DNA of 64,000 nt from Russula earlei (taxonomy: Eukaryota > Basidiomycota > Agaricomycetes > Russulales > Russulaceae), in NCBI GenBank assembly GCA_025769875.1, contig JAGFNK010000246.1, forward strand, positions 1 through 64,000, given 5' to 3'. Numbering within the stretch: position 1 is the stretch's first letter; each line of letters begins with the position of its first letter. Shown here piece after piece: positions 52,997 through 63,847 of this stretch. Under the pieces are notes generated by a model that saw only the letters and a list, made by a program, of their open reading frames with translations, did not search any database and was not told the origin of the DNA. The translations under genes were made by a program, and so were the position numbers.

Positions 52997-53388
52997 TGTT
53001 GAGATAAAGAGTAGCCAAAGCGTTGACGCGTCGGCCCAAACTGTCCAGGTGGCCCACAGGCCCGGACCACATAAGCGTTTCAGATCAGTTGCTGAAACGC
53101 GTACGATAACAAAATTGATAGTATGATCTAAGACAATCGGTAGCTAGCACATAGTGATCGTGAAAACAATTTGATAGTTACTATAGACAAAATAATTAGG
53201 GACGCTCTCAGATACTTAAGAGCGTCGTACATACAGTAGATACTTCAGTTTCGTCTCACAGAAACTGAAGTAAGTACTTACTATCTCACGATCTTATCAG
53301 TAGCTGATTACGCGTTGTAGTATCATTTTTATTAGGTAAATATGACACAATGAGTTTTCGTCTCACAGAAACTGAATATCATTTTTAT
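52997..53388 (+). repeat. Copia-3 3' LTR, first part
   Basis: Identical in organisation to the 5' LTR up to GAATATCATTTTTAT, where the Helitron-bearing DNA starts; the last 19 bp (ATCACTGCACGATTCAACA) are at 61090-61108. Confidence 0.9.
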
Positions 53389-53393
53389 CCTTA

Positions 53394-53520
53394 CAAGCTG
53401 AAGCTTGCTTGGGCTTCACCCAAGGGGTGCGCCTTCGGCGGGCCATGAGCATTCTCTTCATGTGTAATCCTTTTTTGGATAAAGGGAGAGGAGGTATATC
53501 ATAATCCCACAATCATCACC
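53394..53520 (-). repeat. Helitron 3' terminal sequence, outer copy
   Basis: ACAAGCTGAAGCTTGCTTGG, then a hairpin pair and GGGGTGCGCCTTCGGC, matching 57711-57840 for about 120 bp. Confidence 0.75.
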
Positions 53521-54059
53521 ATATGCAATCCTTTTTACTTATAAGGCCTGTTTTAGCAGTTATTTTAGTAGTTATATTGGTGATCTCTGAAAAATCCTTG
53601 AGTTTCATTTTGAAATCAAAATTCTGTTTCTAAAAGGCCCTAATATGCCTTTAGTATCATTACTGGGGATAATCCCTTTTTGGGTAAATGTGTAATCTTC
53701 ATATCATCTAGCAGAACAATCCATGTCAATACACTAAATCTCAACCAAAAACAGAACTCTTACCATGATCCTATCAATGACAGCAATTCATATGGCCAAG
53801 TCAACTGCCAATCAGTATGTGTCTTTGATGTTAATCACTCAACCAACCATAGTGCTACAGCTCAGCTCCAGTTAAACTGGCAACTCATTTATTATATCAA
53901 TGGAAAATGAAAAATATCTTATGAAATCATCACATTACATCCACTGAAAGTAACATAGTCTGGTTTGCATTTGGTGACACATCCACATGGTGAAGGAAAT
54001 GATGGGCTGAGAGCTGCCCAAGAAAATGCACACAACTCGAAGCGTGACATCGCGCGAGG
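53521..54059. other. AT-rich Helitron interior, no gene
   Basis: Low-GC DNA with no open frame of note; an abrupt change to CpG-rich, purine-rich DNA occurs near 54040. Confidence 0.4.
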
Positions 54060-57000
54060 GAAGCTGTCACGTGACAGCAGGGTTTGAGTGTGGTGTGGAA
54101 ATTGGCCGGTCGCGCGTCCTTCGGTCAGAAGCGGGTGTTACATAGAAAAAGCCAGCTGGAACTGGCAAGTCACAGACAGAAGCAAGAACACAAAAGAGAA
54201 GGAAAGAAGAAAGAAAAAAAAAAGGGAAAATGAAAGAAAAGTACCTGAAAGCCAGAACACCGCGCGGTCAGTGGCATTGAGCGGGACCGTTTCGCCTTCA
54301 TTTTGGGGTGCGCCTTTTTCTCGGGAGAACGTATTCGCAAAGGCGATCGCGATCGCGCCGCGTGTGCTGGCGTGATGGAGACGGCAAGGGAGTGGCGTTG
54401 GGCTGGGCCATTCGGCCTTTGTGTGTTGTGTCGATTTGTTGAGAGGGCGCGTGCGACGCAGGCGTTGAGGGCAGGATGATGAAGGTGGGGGAGTGGCGTT
54501 GGGCTGGACCATTCGCCTTCGTGTGCGTCGGTTGTTGGGAGAACGCACGCGCGAAGGTGATCGCAGTCGCGCGGCATGTGTTGGCAGGATGATGGAGGCT
54601 GGGAGGGAGTGGCGTTGTTGGTGGGGCCGTTCGGCCTTCGTGTGGTGTGTCGAACTTGCATATATGAGAGAAGAAGAGAAAAAAGAAACATGCAGGGGCA
54701 CAGTTTAACGCACAATAATCGCACACGCGTTTCTTGCCATCCAGATATCAGGTGAGGGGATTGTACCATCGAGTGTGGAGGTGGAAGGGGTGGACGTCGC
54801 GGGGAAGGCCGGTCGCGCGTCCTTCAGTTGGAAGTGGGTGTTAAATAGAAAGAGAAAAGGAAAAACACGCGCACGCACGCACGCACCGGTAAAAGAAAGC
54901 CAGCTGAACTGGCAAGTCACAAACAGAGACTTGGAGAGTCTTGAAAAAACGCATCTGGTCGACGCGAGAATGATCGCGTGCGGGCTCGTGGTGGCTGCTT
55001 GTGCCGTTCCGTGGTCGCGGTCGTGGTCATGGCCATTGCATTGTGATTGCCACTGTGACAGTGACAGTCGTCGCCACCGCTGCTTGAGAGGAAAACGAAA
55101 GTAAAAAGAGAAAAACAGAGGGGAGAAACGAAGGGAAACACATACATGACATGTCGCGCGCGGCAGAAAGTGCAGCGGGAGGGGAGTTTGCAGCATCATC
55201 GCCGCGTCCAGGCCATGCCGTGTCGCCGTGAAGAGAGGCTTGTGAAATGGGACAATGGGCTATTGCACTGAGGGGAGGAAGAGGGAAAAGAGAATCAGAG
55301 AACGCGCGAAAATGAAAACGAAAACGCACGCCGGTAAAGCCCAAAAATCCCTGATCACGCACGCATGAAAACATGCATTTCTTGCCATCCGAGTATCGAG
55401 TGTGGGGATTGTACGATCGCGCGTGGAGGGAGCTTGGAGCACTTGAGGAAAGGGTGGAGAGTATGAGAGACAGTTCACAAAAATGAAAGGGAATAACGCA
55501 CCTGGTCAACGCGCGGGAACACTCGCGGTGGCTGCTTGTGCCATTTGGTGGTCGCGGTCGTGATTATGGCCGTCGCGTTGTGGTTGCCACTGTGACAGTG
55601 ACATTGTCGTCGTCACCGCTGCATGAGAGGGAAAAAAAAAGAAAAAACTGGGAGGAAAAACACAGGGAAACACACACAGCGCCCGGGAGAAAGGAGGCCA
55701 GTGATACTTGAGGGAACTGCACGCGCGATTCCGATGCAGGTGAGGCAGGGATGTGTGGCTTGCTTGTGCATAGAAAAGACGATAAAAAAAGAGAAAAAGG
55801 GAGAACGCACTGGAAGGAAAGGGGAAAGAACGCGTGTATGAAAACTGAAACTGAAGACGCCGCAGCGAGAAAACACACGTTTCTTCCCATCATGAGAAAG
55901 CGCTCCCAGCCGCGCCGGGGCCAGTCACCCGCACGGTCTCAGAGCCCGCGAGAGATGTCTCCATGCACGGGCCGCCGAACTTTGGGGACCCACGCACGCG
56001 CTTGGAACAGCGCGAGGCCCAGCGCCGAAGGGCCGAGGCCAAGATTCGTGCGACGCCGCGAGAGGAGGCCGCCCGGCAGGCGCAGATCAAGGCGCAGCAG
56101 GCGGAGGAAGCGGAAAGGACGCGGCGGGAACGATTGGAGCGTTATCTTGCGCAGAAGAATGCGGTGCGAATGGCGAGGGAGGAGAAGTGCGGGACAAAAC
56201 ATGTTGCATATCATTCGTGAGGTCTTAGCCTGGAGTCGCCACGCGTGCTCGAGTCGATCGCAGGGCAGAGGGCATTGCTTGGGAAGTCGACAAAGTTGGA
56301 GAAAAAGAGAAGAAAAAAATTGCCAGAAAAAAAACGCACGCGCAAGCGGACCTGTCACAGACAGAGTCTGGCTGAAGAACCATCTGGCATTGGCTGTTGG
56401 TCTTGCAGGAAGAGGGGCGGGAAGAGCAGGAAGGAGGGAAAGTGGGAGAGAAAGCGAGAGAAAGAGAACATGGGGTAGACATACACGAACGCGCAAGTGG
56501 TCACGCACGAAAAACGCTGCTTGCAAATCAGACAAACTTGGCACGGTCTTCAGGGCTGGGGAAAGACGCAAAGTAGAGCTGAGGAGGCAACGTGAAAAAC
56601 AAAAGACACGCACGAAACGTGTGTCACATGCGTGGACCACTCCTCACCGTCTTGACGGCTGTGTCATCGCCGTGACGCTGGTTGTGCTGTCACTGTGAGA
56701 AAGGGTTAGAAAAAGTGTGCATAGTGAGACGGAAAAGAAAGAAAGAAACGAAAAACGAAAGGAACATGAAACGCGCACCGGATTCGTGATTGGCAATTGC
56801 ACGATTGGTTTTGATGGTCACTGGGTGTTCTCGTGGTCTTGTCTTGGCTTGGAGTGGTCACCCGTGCTGAAAGGAACTTGCAAAGCAAAGTGCAGAGGAG
56901 AGCGAGAGGGTGGGAGAAGAAAGAGAAAGATTGCAATGGCAAACGTGCCGTCGTCACAGACATGGGCACATCGCCGTCACGGCAGCCAGATCATCACAGT

Positions 57001-57650
57001 GGCCATGGGCTATGCTGATGATTCCTGGCCATCGCGATGGCGCCATGGCCATGCCCGAGTCGCCGTCATCGTCACAACCGCAGCATGGAGGTGCAGGGGA
57101 TGGCAAGAAGGTGGGGAAGAAAGAGCAAGTGGAGCCATGCTGTCGTCAAGGCCATGGGTACGTCGCCATCACGGCGGCCAGATCATCACATTGGCTCATG
57201 GGCCATGCTCAAGATTCGTGGCCGTCGCGACGTCGCTGTGGCCATGCCCAAGTCGTGGTCATCATCACCACTGCAGTGACACAGGAGGAGACAGGAATGG
57301 GTGGAAGCATTCAGGGGCCTGTGTGGAAGACGGTTGAGAAGGAGGTGAAGGAGGATGAGAGAGTGTGCGTGAAAATGAAACGAAAAAAACGCACCCGCAG
57401 AAACCACAGCTCACGGGAAAACTCAAAAGACTTGGGAAAAAGCCAGTGTAGCCAGTGAACACTTGAGTGGAAAACTTGAGAAAGCTGGCAGCTTGGGAGT
57501 GTTGACCTGGGACCAAAGGGAAGGGAGAGTGGTGAGGGGAAGGAGAGGAAGAACGACGGCGAATGAAAAAACGAACGCGCGTCGTAAAACGAAGACCGCA
57601 GGTGAAAAAAGTTTTTTCATTGCTTAGTAAATTTATTGGATAAGCAATTG
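54060..57650. repeat. CpG-rich, purine-rich cargo built of diverged tandem repeats
   Basis: Several blocks repeat: GGTCGCGCGTCCTTC with GGTGTTA and CTGGCAAGTCAC (54105 and 54810); TTTCTTGCCATCC with GATTGTAC (54728 and 55378); GTGGTCGCGGTCGTG to GCCACTGTGACAGTGACA (55005 and 55540); CGCCGTCACGGC to GGCCATGCCC (56965 and 57155, period about 190). Runs of GAAAAA on the plus strand create long apparent frames on both strands. Some units may be degenerate exons of one multi-exon gene, but I recognise no protein. Confidence 0.65.
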
Positions 57651-57709
57651 CCATGTGGAGGCAGCTCGGGGCGGACCCTGACTCTCCGTTCTCATTTTAA
57701 TTAGTTGAT

Positions 57710-57900
57710 GACAAGCTGAAGCTTGCTTGGGCTACGCCCAAGGGGTGCGCCTTCGGCGGGCCATGAGCATTCTCTTCATGTTAATCCTTTTTTCGATATA
57801 AAGGGAGAGGAGGTATATCATAATCCCACAATGATCACCACCCAAGGGGTGCGCCTTTGGCAGGGTGCTTTGAGCATGCTTTAAAAAGAGAGGAGATACA
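57710..57900 (-). repeat. Helitron 3' terminal sequence, inner copy with a partial third unit
   Basis: GACAAGCTGAAGCTTGCTTG, hairpin, GGGGTGCGCCTTCGGC, then at 57840 a second CACCCAAGGGGTGCGCCTTT unit. This copy lies right after the end of the helicase gene, the usual place for a Helitron 3' end. Confidence 0.75.
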
Positions 57901-57954
57901 TCATAAAGAAGAGACAGTACATGGTACATATACTGAACACACAACCTGTCACAA

Positions 57955-60900
57955 CTACTGCAGTAGTACTTCACTATATACAATATTTTTAGTCAAGCCC
58001 TCCCTCTTCTCTTCCTCCCAAATGGCCTTGATGTTCAAGAGAGAAGTTACCCTTGAGACCCCCACATAGAATTGCCCATGTGTGAACACAGGCCTTCTCA
58101 AGTCTAGCCCAACATGCTTCAGGGTCTGCCCTTGAGACTTGTTGATGGTCATGGCATAGCATACCCTGACAGGGAATTGCCTCCTTGTGAACTTGAAGGC
58201 GACCTGTTCCTCTGTTGGCTGACATGAGATCCTGGGGATGAAGACCTTCTTTCCCACATGCTCCCCTGTGATCAGTTCAACATCTAGCACCCTGTTGGTA
58301 TACCTCCTCAAGATCCCTCTGCTGCCATTGCACACACCATGCCTTGGATCCAAGTTCCTCAGCACCACCACAGGACAGCCCACCTTCAGCTCCAGCTTGG
58401 CAAGAGGAAGTCCAGAGCAGTTGATTGAATTTAGGTACTCCACTGGATAGTTCAGCATCACATCACCATCTCCACTTTGATCAGAAGGGGGAATGCTGTC
58501 TGCACTATGAAAGAGCTGTGCCCTTCCTGGGAACCTCCTAAGCACCTCCTTGTTGATGCTGTCCACATCAGTGTTAAGGCTAGAGAGGATGGCGCGCTCT
58601 GAAAAGTACTGAGAAGAAGGATTGCCAGTGTGAAGGCCAGGGTAGATGCTGTCAATCAGAGAGGAGACTGTGTTCTCTCTGCACTTCATGTAGGGGGGAA
58701 GATGGATGATAGAGTTGGGATCAGTGTGCTTGCCTTGGCCAACCTCCAGTTGCCACTGTGCAAAGTTGGCCTCAGCTTGAATGCCAGTGTTGAGGCGCAT
58801 ATTTTGGTGGAGATGAAGCACTTTGATGGATCTCCAGAGGGGGGAGCGCTGTAGGCAGGCACTCACAATCTGAGGCCTTGATCCCTGCACAATCACAGGA
58901 AGGATCTGCTGGAAGTCACCACCAAAGACAAAGGTCACTCCACCAAAGGGCTTGTCAGAGTCACAGATGTCCTTGAATGACCTGTCCACTGTCTCCATCA
59001 CATGCCTGTGCTGCATTGGAGCCTCATCCCAGATCACCAAGTCAGTGAGGCGAATGAGGCCTGCCAAATCTGAATTTTTGGGGATGTTGCAGACAGTGGA
59101 CTCATGGCAAGGAATGGGAATCTTGAAGCAGGAATGTGCAGTGCGCCCTCCCTTGAGAAGGAGTGCAGCAATGCCAGAGGAAGCAACACAGAGCACAATC
59201 TTGTGTTGGGAGTGCAGCTGATAGCAGAGGGTGTTGTAGAGGTAGGTCTTGCCAGTGCCTCCAGGGCCATGAAGGAAAAAGATCTCCCCTGTCTTGTTTG
59301 TGACAGCAGAGATGATGGTGTCAAAGGCAACTCGCTGCTGAAGGTTGAGTTTAGGAATGCACTGTGTGGCAAGGAGAGTCTGCTCTGCAAGGTCATACTG
59401 AACCTGCTCCTGGATGAGAGGATTGCCATGAATGACCCCCCAGTTCTCAACAAATGGAGGCATGGTTGGCCAGTCTTGTAGTCTTTTGGCAGAGTGGGAA
59501 AGGAGCTGGTCAATGAGGTAGAGGCCATAGTCCTTTATCTGTGCATCAGTTGGCTGTGGGATAGTGAAATGCTGCTGGAGTGTGTGGCAGAGGTCATCAC
59601 AGATGGAAGGCCAGAATCTGTCCCAAAGTGCCCTAGGATCAGTAGGGATGCAGTCCTTGAGGATGGTGACAAAGAGGTGGCGCAGCTGAGCTCCAGTCTG
59701 CATGTGACTTGCCTCTTCCAAGCATTGCTGCCACTCTTGATCATCTTCCAAGAGACCCCTTGCAATGCAAGCCTCTCTGAAAGAAGGGTAGAGAGTGCCT
59801 TCAAAGGAGCAAAGGTCATCAAAGGAAGTTGCACCCTTGACAGAGGTCAGAAGGAGGCGCAGATAGAAGCGATCTCCAGAAGTGGGGTGGACATAGTACA
59901 TCCTCCCAATGGCAAAGCCCTTCTGCCTTGGAGTCCACCTATGAGTGGTGGCATTCCAGACCATCTTGGAGGGATAGTCCTGGTAGAGAAGATCTAGATT
60001 GTCAGAGCCATGTGGAACAGCAGCATTGGCCTCAAACCATCCAGTGAGTGTGGTGGGCTTGTCTGGGACATCCCCTGCATCCAGAGGATTGAAGACAACA
60101 CTGTGCTCATGAGGAAGATGGACCTGAAGGTGCACCACATTGGGAACCTGCTCCTGCAGCTCAAAGAGAAAGAGTCTCCACACTGCCTCACAGCTGCTGA
60201 CATATCTGGCATCCAAGTAGAGCTTGACCTCATCCATGCACCTGCCAAACTGCATAGTGGTCCTGTCATGGCCCTTGTAGACATACTTGTAGATGTACTT
60301 GAGAGCCTTGACTGAGGCAACAGACTCCACATTGATGTGACACCTGTACTTCCAGATGAGAAAAGGGGAATGACAGACCACCCATTGGTTGGTGATCTCC
60401 TTGCCACTGATGAGATGAGTGTGGCCAGTGTCCCTCCTCCTGGTGTGTGCATATGAGTCCTCAGTGACAGAAGTCTCCTCCCTAAAGGGCTTGGGAAAAC
60501 CCTTGGAACATGAGCCATTCACCATGCAAGGGGAATTCCTGTTCTGGTTGCCACAGGGCCTGTGAACCATGAACTTCTTGATGAGTTCAAGCAGCTCAGG
60601 ATGGTCCTCTGGGAACTCAGAAGACATGAGACTGTCAATCTGGTCAGGAGTGCGCAACTTGGAGTGGGGCTGAAGGAAGACAATGATGTGGGCATGGGGG
60701 AGGCCCCTCTTCTGAAACTCTATGGTGTAAAGGTGAGCTGCCCAATCACCCAGTAAGCCTGCCTTGATGTCATTGATGAGGGACCTGAGCTTGGCATGAA
60801 AGACTCTGACCACCAAGTCAGGGCGCTCATTGGCAGTCTGCCCAGGGAGGAGAGCAGAGTGAACCTCAGGCCAAGAGGGATTGGCAGTCATGGTGATGAA

Positions 60901-61089
60901 GAGGTCACCCCCACCATAGAAGCGGTTGATGGCCAGGGCATCTTGGAGATGCTGCTGCATGTTTCTGGTGCTGCCAGAGAAGCTGGAAGGAAGGATGAAT
61001 CTCTTGCCCAGTTGGTGTCTGTCAACATCCACATTGGCAGCAACAGCATCTGCCAGACCCTTATAGATCTCCACCCTGAGCTGGTTTTG
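57955..61089 (-). CDS. Helitron Rep-helicase (HUH + PIF1-type), N-terminally truncated
   Basis: 1,044 open codons with no stop; the first residues at 61122-61090 are read from LTR DNA, so the true N terminus, usually several hundred residues with zinc fingers, is lost. Counting from 61122: Helitron-like N domain (RFILPSSFSGSTRNMQQHLQ, GGGDLFITMTANPSWPE, 40-85), Rep HUH motif GLPHAHIIVFL (H143, H145), and the tyrosine motif KYIYKYVYKGHD (276-285). Then a PIF1-like SF1B helicase: Walker A GPGGTGKT (619-626), Walker B VIWDEAPM, FGGDFQQILPV, and the end TINKSQGQTL with FYVGVSRV. All expected catalytic residues after the truncation are present. The gene is strikingly poor in CpG yet intact. Confidence 0.93.
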   Translation of the reverse strand, partial: QNQLRVEIYKGLADAVAANVDVDRHQLGKRFILPSSFSGSTRNMQQHLQDALAINRFYGGGDLFITMTANPSWPEVHSALLPGQTANERPDLVVRVFHAKLRSLINDIKAGLLGDWAAHLYTIEFQKRGLPHAHIIVFLQPHSKLRTPDQIDSLMSSEFPEDHPELLELIKKFMVHRPCGNQNRNSPCMVNGSCSKGFPKPFREETSVTEDSYAHTRRRDTGHTHLISGKEITNQWVVCHSPFLIWKYRCHINVESVASVKALKYIYKYVYKGHDRTTMQFGRCMDEVKLYLDARYVSSCEAVWRLFLFELQEQVPNVVHLQVHLPHEHSVVFNPLDAGDVPDKPTTLTGWFEANAAVPHGSDNLDLLYQDYPSKMVWNATTHRWTPRQKGFAIGRMYYVHPTSGDRFYLRLLLTSVKGATSFDDLCSFEGTLYPSFREACIARGLLEDDQEWQQCLEEASHMQTGAQLRHLFVTILKDCIPTDPRALWDRFWPSICDDLCHTLQQHFTIPQPTDAQIKDYGLYLIDQLLSHSAKRLQDWPTMPPFVENWGVIHGNPLIQEQVQYDLAEQTLLATQCIPKLNLQQRVAFDTIISAVTNKTGEIFFLHGPGGTGKTYLYNTLCYQLHSQHKIVLCVASSGIAALLLKGGRTAHSCFKIPIPCHESTVCNIPKNSDLAGLIRLTDLVIWDEAPMQHRHVMETVDRSFKDICDSDKPFGGVTFVFGGDFQQILPVIVQGSRPQIVSACLQRSPLWRSIKVLHLHQNMRLNTGIQAEANFAQWQLEVGQGKHTDPNSIIHLPPYMKCRENTVSSLIDSIYPGLHTGNPSSQYFSERAILSSLNTDVDSINKEVLRRFPGRAQLFHSADSIPPSDQSGDGDVMLNYPVEYLNSINCSGLPLAKLELKVGCPVVVLRNLDPRHGVCNGSRGILRRYTNRVLDVELITGEHVGKKVFIPRISCQPTEEQVAFKFTRRQFPVRVCYAMTINKSQGQTLKHVGLDLRRPVFTHGQFYVGVSRVTSLLNIKAIWEEEKREGLTKNIVYSEVLLQ

Positions 61090-61108
61090 ATCACTGCACG
61101 ATTCAACA

Positions 61109-62645
61109 CGAGTACGGTACATAGCATGCGTGCCCCGCCAATACCTATCGAATAGAAGCCGTTCCCCCCTCTTCCTCTCCTTTGTCTACCCATACTCATG
61201 CCCACCGTTAACGCAGTCAAAGGCATGCCAACGTGTCTGTCTTCAGTGCCATTACTCAGATCTCATTCTTCTAACCTCATCTGATACCTTGAATCGAATG
61301 CAGAACACAACCCCTGTTTCCAAGCATGCACTCATGCTTACGTCTCTTGTAAATTCTATCAACATCATACAGTTCTTCAGGCACCCACACACATAATGAC
61401 ACTGCATCGAATATGAATACAAGTCTGATAAATCACGACAATACATCCACGTTGATATCTCTGACACCAGAGGAACATCCACTTCCATCGCTACGCCCAC
61501 GCATGATTTCGATCCCACGTTAGTCCACGAAGGAGGGATCAGTCTATCGACAAGCCAACTGCAAGAGGCAAAAGACAGAGGAAAATGAAGCGTAAATGAA
61601 GGGCCACAGATGGGAAGAGGGAGTGACAGAAAACACACGTAAATGAGTGTGGTCCACTATGATCGCAGCGCTTGCTGTCACCTTGGTCACCGCTACGCCG
61701 TTAGCCTGCGTGGTGTTGTTCCATTTGCGGCTTCGAATTTGGCTTCGACATGTCGACGTTAGGCATTGCCATTGCCGGTCCTCCTCCATTAGAAGTTTCG
61801 GGAGTTTTACCGGTGTGGATGTTGTGTATTGATTGCCTTTGGGAACACCTGGCTATGGCCAAGGCGGCGCGGCCGACCCACTCCCAGAGATCACCGTACG
61901 AGCTAGGGCGCATGACGGCCACCCCAAAGCTGTGTGTAGTGAACTCGCATCGATGCTCTTGTCAATTCCTCCACGTACATCCCACGAACGTTCGATCTCC
62001 TCCCGCTCCTTCGCTCCATCCTTCTTCGCGACGTTTTTCTGTTCTGCTGTCGCCGTTCGTAACGCGTCGACGGCACTGAGGTCGCCTGTGTCAGCAAAGT
62101 TGAGCTCGCCGATATCATCTAATGGAGCACGCGGGTATGGCCACAGCGACGAGTCCCAAGGCACAAGCGCACAGGTTGCGGGGGAGGTGTCGTTGCTAGG
62201 AAGAAATACGGCTGTGACAGTAGCGGGATTGGTCACCGATACAGCGCGGGGCAGGTTTGGGATGAGCTTGTATTGACGGTGTAGATGATGCTGAAGTTGG
62301 TAGAGCAGAAGGTGCAGAGTGATAGGATAGCAGAGGGGGAACAGGAGTGGAGTGTGGACACCTTCTCGGATGATACGAATCCACGTAGCAAAGGGTGCAG
62401 CATGACGTCCCCCAGCTCGTGTATCCTGGCATGACAGACGTGTGTCTGTGGTCGTTCGTTGATCTCCTGCTTACCACTGCTATCTTCGTCTTGGTGTAAC
62501 GATGCCACGCCACTCGCGCGACTCGGTGGCGTGCCAAACAGCACCTGCGTCGGAATCGGGGGCAGCTGCCAGTGGGTATCCCTCGGCCATGGAGAGCGAA
62601 AGAGTAACATGAGATGTTGGAAGCGGGGATCGGGCCTGTGCACGG
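61109..62645. repeat. Duplicated host segment X, copy II (right part)
   Basis: Begins with the CGAGT duplication and follows X-I closely (ACGGTACATAGC, CCTATCGAATAGAAGCCG). The short membrane frame (ATG 61660, MIAALAVTLVTATPLACVVL, then HLRLRIWLRHVDV) is longer than in X-I. The minus strand is open over 61853-62236 with ALVPWDSSLWPYPRAPLDDI conserved between copies, so either strand may be coding. The left end of this copy is at 47255-47283. Confidence 0.65.
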
Positions 62646-63615
62646 AACTTGAACTTGGATTTTGGGATTTTCTGGGAGAGATAGGAATGACAGGTGTGAT
62701 GTAAGTGACATAATAAACTAATATGAGTCTATTTCAAATATGAGTTATTTTTTGGTGTGATTTGCTGGGTTTACATGTGATATGTGTTGAGATAAAGCAG
62801 TAGCTGAAGCGTTGATGCACATTGGCCCAAACTGTCTGGGCGGCCCACAGGCCCAGACCACATAAGCATTTCAGCTCAGTTGCTGCAATGCATAAGATAG
62901 CAAAATTGATAGTGTGATCTAAGACAATCAGTAGCTAGCACATAGTGATTGTGAAAACAATTTGATAGTTACTACAGATAAAATAATTGGGGATGCTCTC
63001 AGATACTTAAGAGCATTGTACATACAGTAGATACTTCAGTTTTGTCTCACAGAAACTGAAGTAAGTACTTACTATCTCACGATCTTATCAGTAGCTGATT
63101 ACGCATTGTAGTATCATTTTATTAGGTAAATATGACACAAGTAGTTTTGTCTCACAGAAACTGAATATCATTTTATTAGATCTACTATGATCTAATCTTC
63201 CTTATCACTGTGCAATTCAACAATATGTAAAATATTTTTTCTAACCCTTCGTTTCACTCCTTCCAAGTGGGGTATTGCAAGCATGTCATTAAGGCAGAAT
63301 ATGTATCACCAATGTGTGGGTGCACATCTTTGTGCAAATTTTGTATGTGCAGCTCTGGTGAAAATGGGGCTGCAAGCACCCAGATGTTGAGCTCAAGTTG
63401 GACTGCTCAACTCCAAGTTTGATGCTGACACATCATGTGTAAACCCATATATGCAAATATGCAAATGGCAACAGAATAAAATTCATATTAATTTATTATA
63501 TACATCATATCACTTACATCACCCCTGTCACTCCTGTCACTCCCAGAAAATCCTGAAATCCAAGTTCAAGTTCAAGATTCAAGAATTCTTGGTTGGTAAA
63601 AGGGGCCTTTTAAAA
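62640..63615. mobile_element. Long inverted-repeat element (MITE-like), split by a solo LTR
   Basis: The left arm 62645-62784 (AACTTGGATTTTGGGATTTT, TGACAGGTGTGATGTAAGTG) is the complement of the right arm 63425-63612 with scattered differences. Without the LTR it would be about 540 bp. A related end lies at 46904. It interrupts X-II just after CTGTGCACGGA. No transposase. Confidence 0.65.
62785..63222 (+). repeat. 438-bp solo LTR (family L1)
   Basis: TGTTGAGATAAAG ... GCAATTCAACA, flanked by ATATG at 62780-62784 and 63223-63227. Same length as the copia-3 5' LTR. Confidence 0.93.
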
Positions 63616-63847
63616 GTCCAGCTGAGCCTCTCAGTGAATAAAATCAACTTTCTAGCATTCGTGTTGCCAAAGAACACCTCAACTCCCTCAAGCTCTCACT
63701 CTTCCCCTTCAAGAACACACACACACACTCTCTCGTGCGCGCGTGCGTTGCGTCCCGGGGCACGACCTTGCTCCCTGCTCCCTTCTGCTCCGTACCCGCC
63801 CTCGGATCAAGCACACTGGACTCCGCGTGCCCCGACCTGGCGCGCTA
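63616..63847. other. Intergenic
   Basis: CT-rich with a (CA)n run at 63717-63727; no gene. Confidence 0.4.

Larger units (their letters stand above)
53389..61089 (-). mobile_element. Helitron-bearing insertion, minus strand, 5'-truncated, with two copies of the 3' terminal sequence
   Basis: Holds a Rep-helicase gene on the minus strand at the right and, to its left, two copies of one terminal sequence (57712 and 53394), each with hairpin CTTGGGC...GCCCAAG and CAAGCTTCAGCTTGT in Helitron sense. The right junction (61089) falls inside the gene, so the 5' end and the N-terminal part of the protein are missing. Between the terminal copies lie about 4.2 kb of repetitive cargo. Helitrons move by rolling-circle replication; bypassing one 3' end to use a later one is a known way to capture flanking DNA. 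Confidence 0.8.
47284..61108 (+). mobile_element. Copia-3, Ty1/copia retrotransposon, target duplication CGAGT, with nested L2 LTR and Helitron
   Basis: 5' LTR 47284-47721; 3' LTR in two parts, 52997-53388 and 61090-61108. The CGAGT repeats at 47279-47283 and 61109-61113 frame the whole, and segment X-I shows the empty site (CTACCTTCGAGTACGG at 562). The internal part has a primer site, gag, then a single in-frame TGA, and a pol frame with all active sites intact. A 962-bp solo LTR splits RNase H, and a 7.7-kb insertion splits the 3' LTR, with loss of about 27 bp of it. It is the best-preserved copia here. Confidence 0.93.

Noticed and set aside
54060..57660. Long frames on both strands in the Helitron cargo (for example 55751-56698)
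   Set aside because: They arise from GAAAAA/TTTTTC runs, are Arg/Lys- or Phe/Ser-rich, and repeat-derived; no conserved motif.
61090..61122. MYRTRVESCS as the real N terminus of the Helitron protein
   Set aside because: These codons are read from the copia-3 LTR and segment X; the Helitron sequence starts after them.
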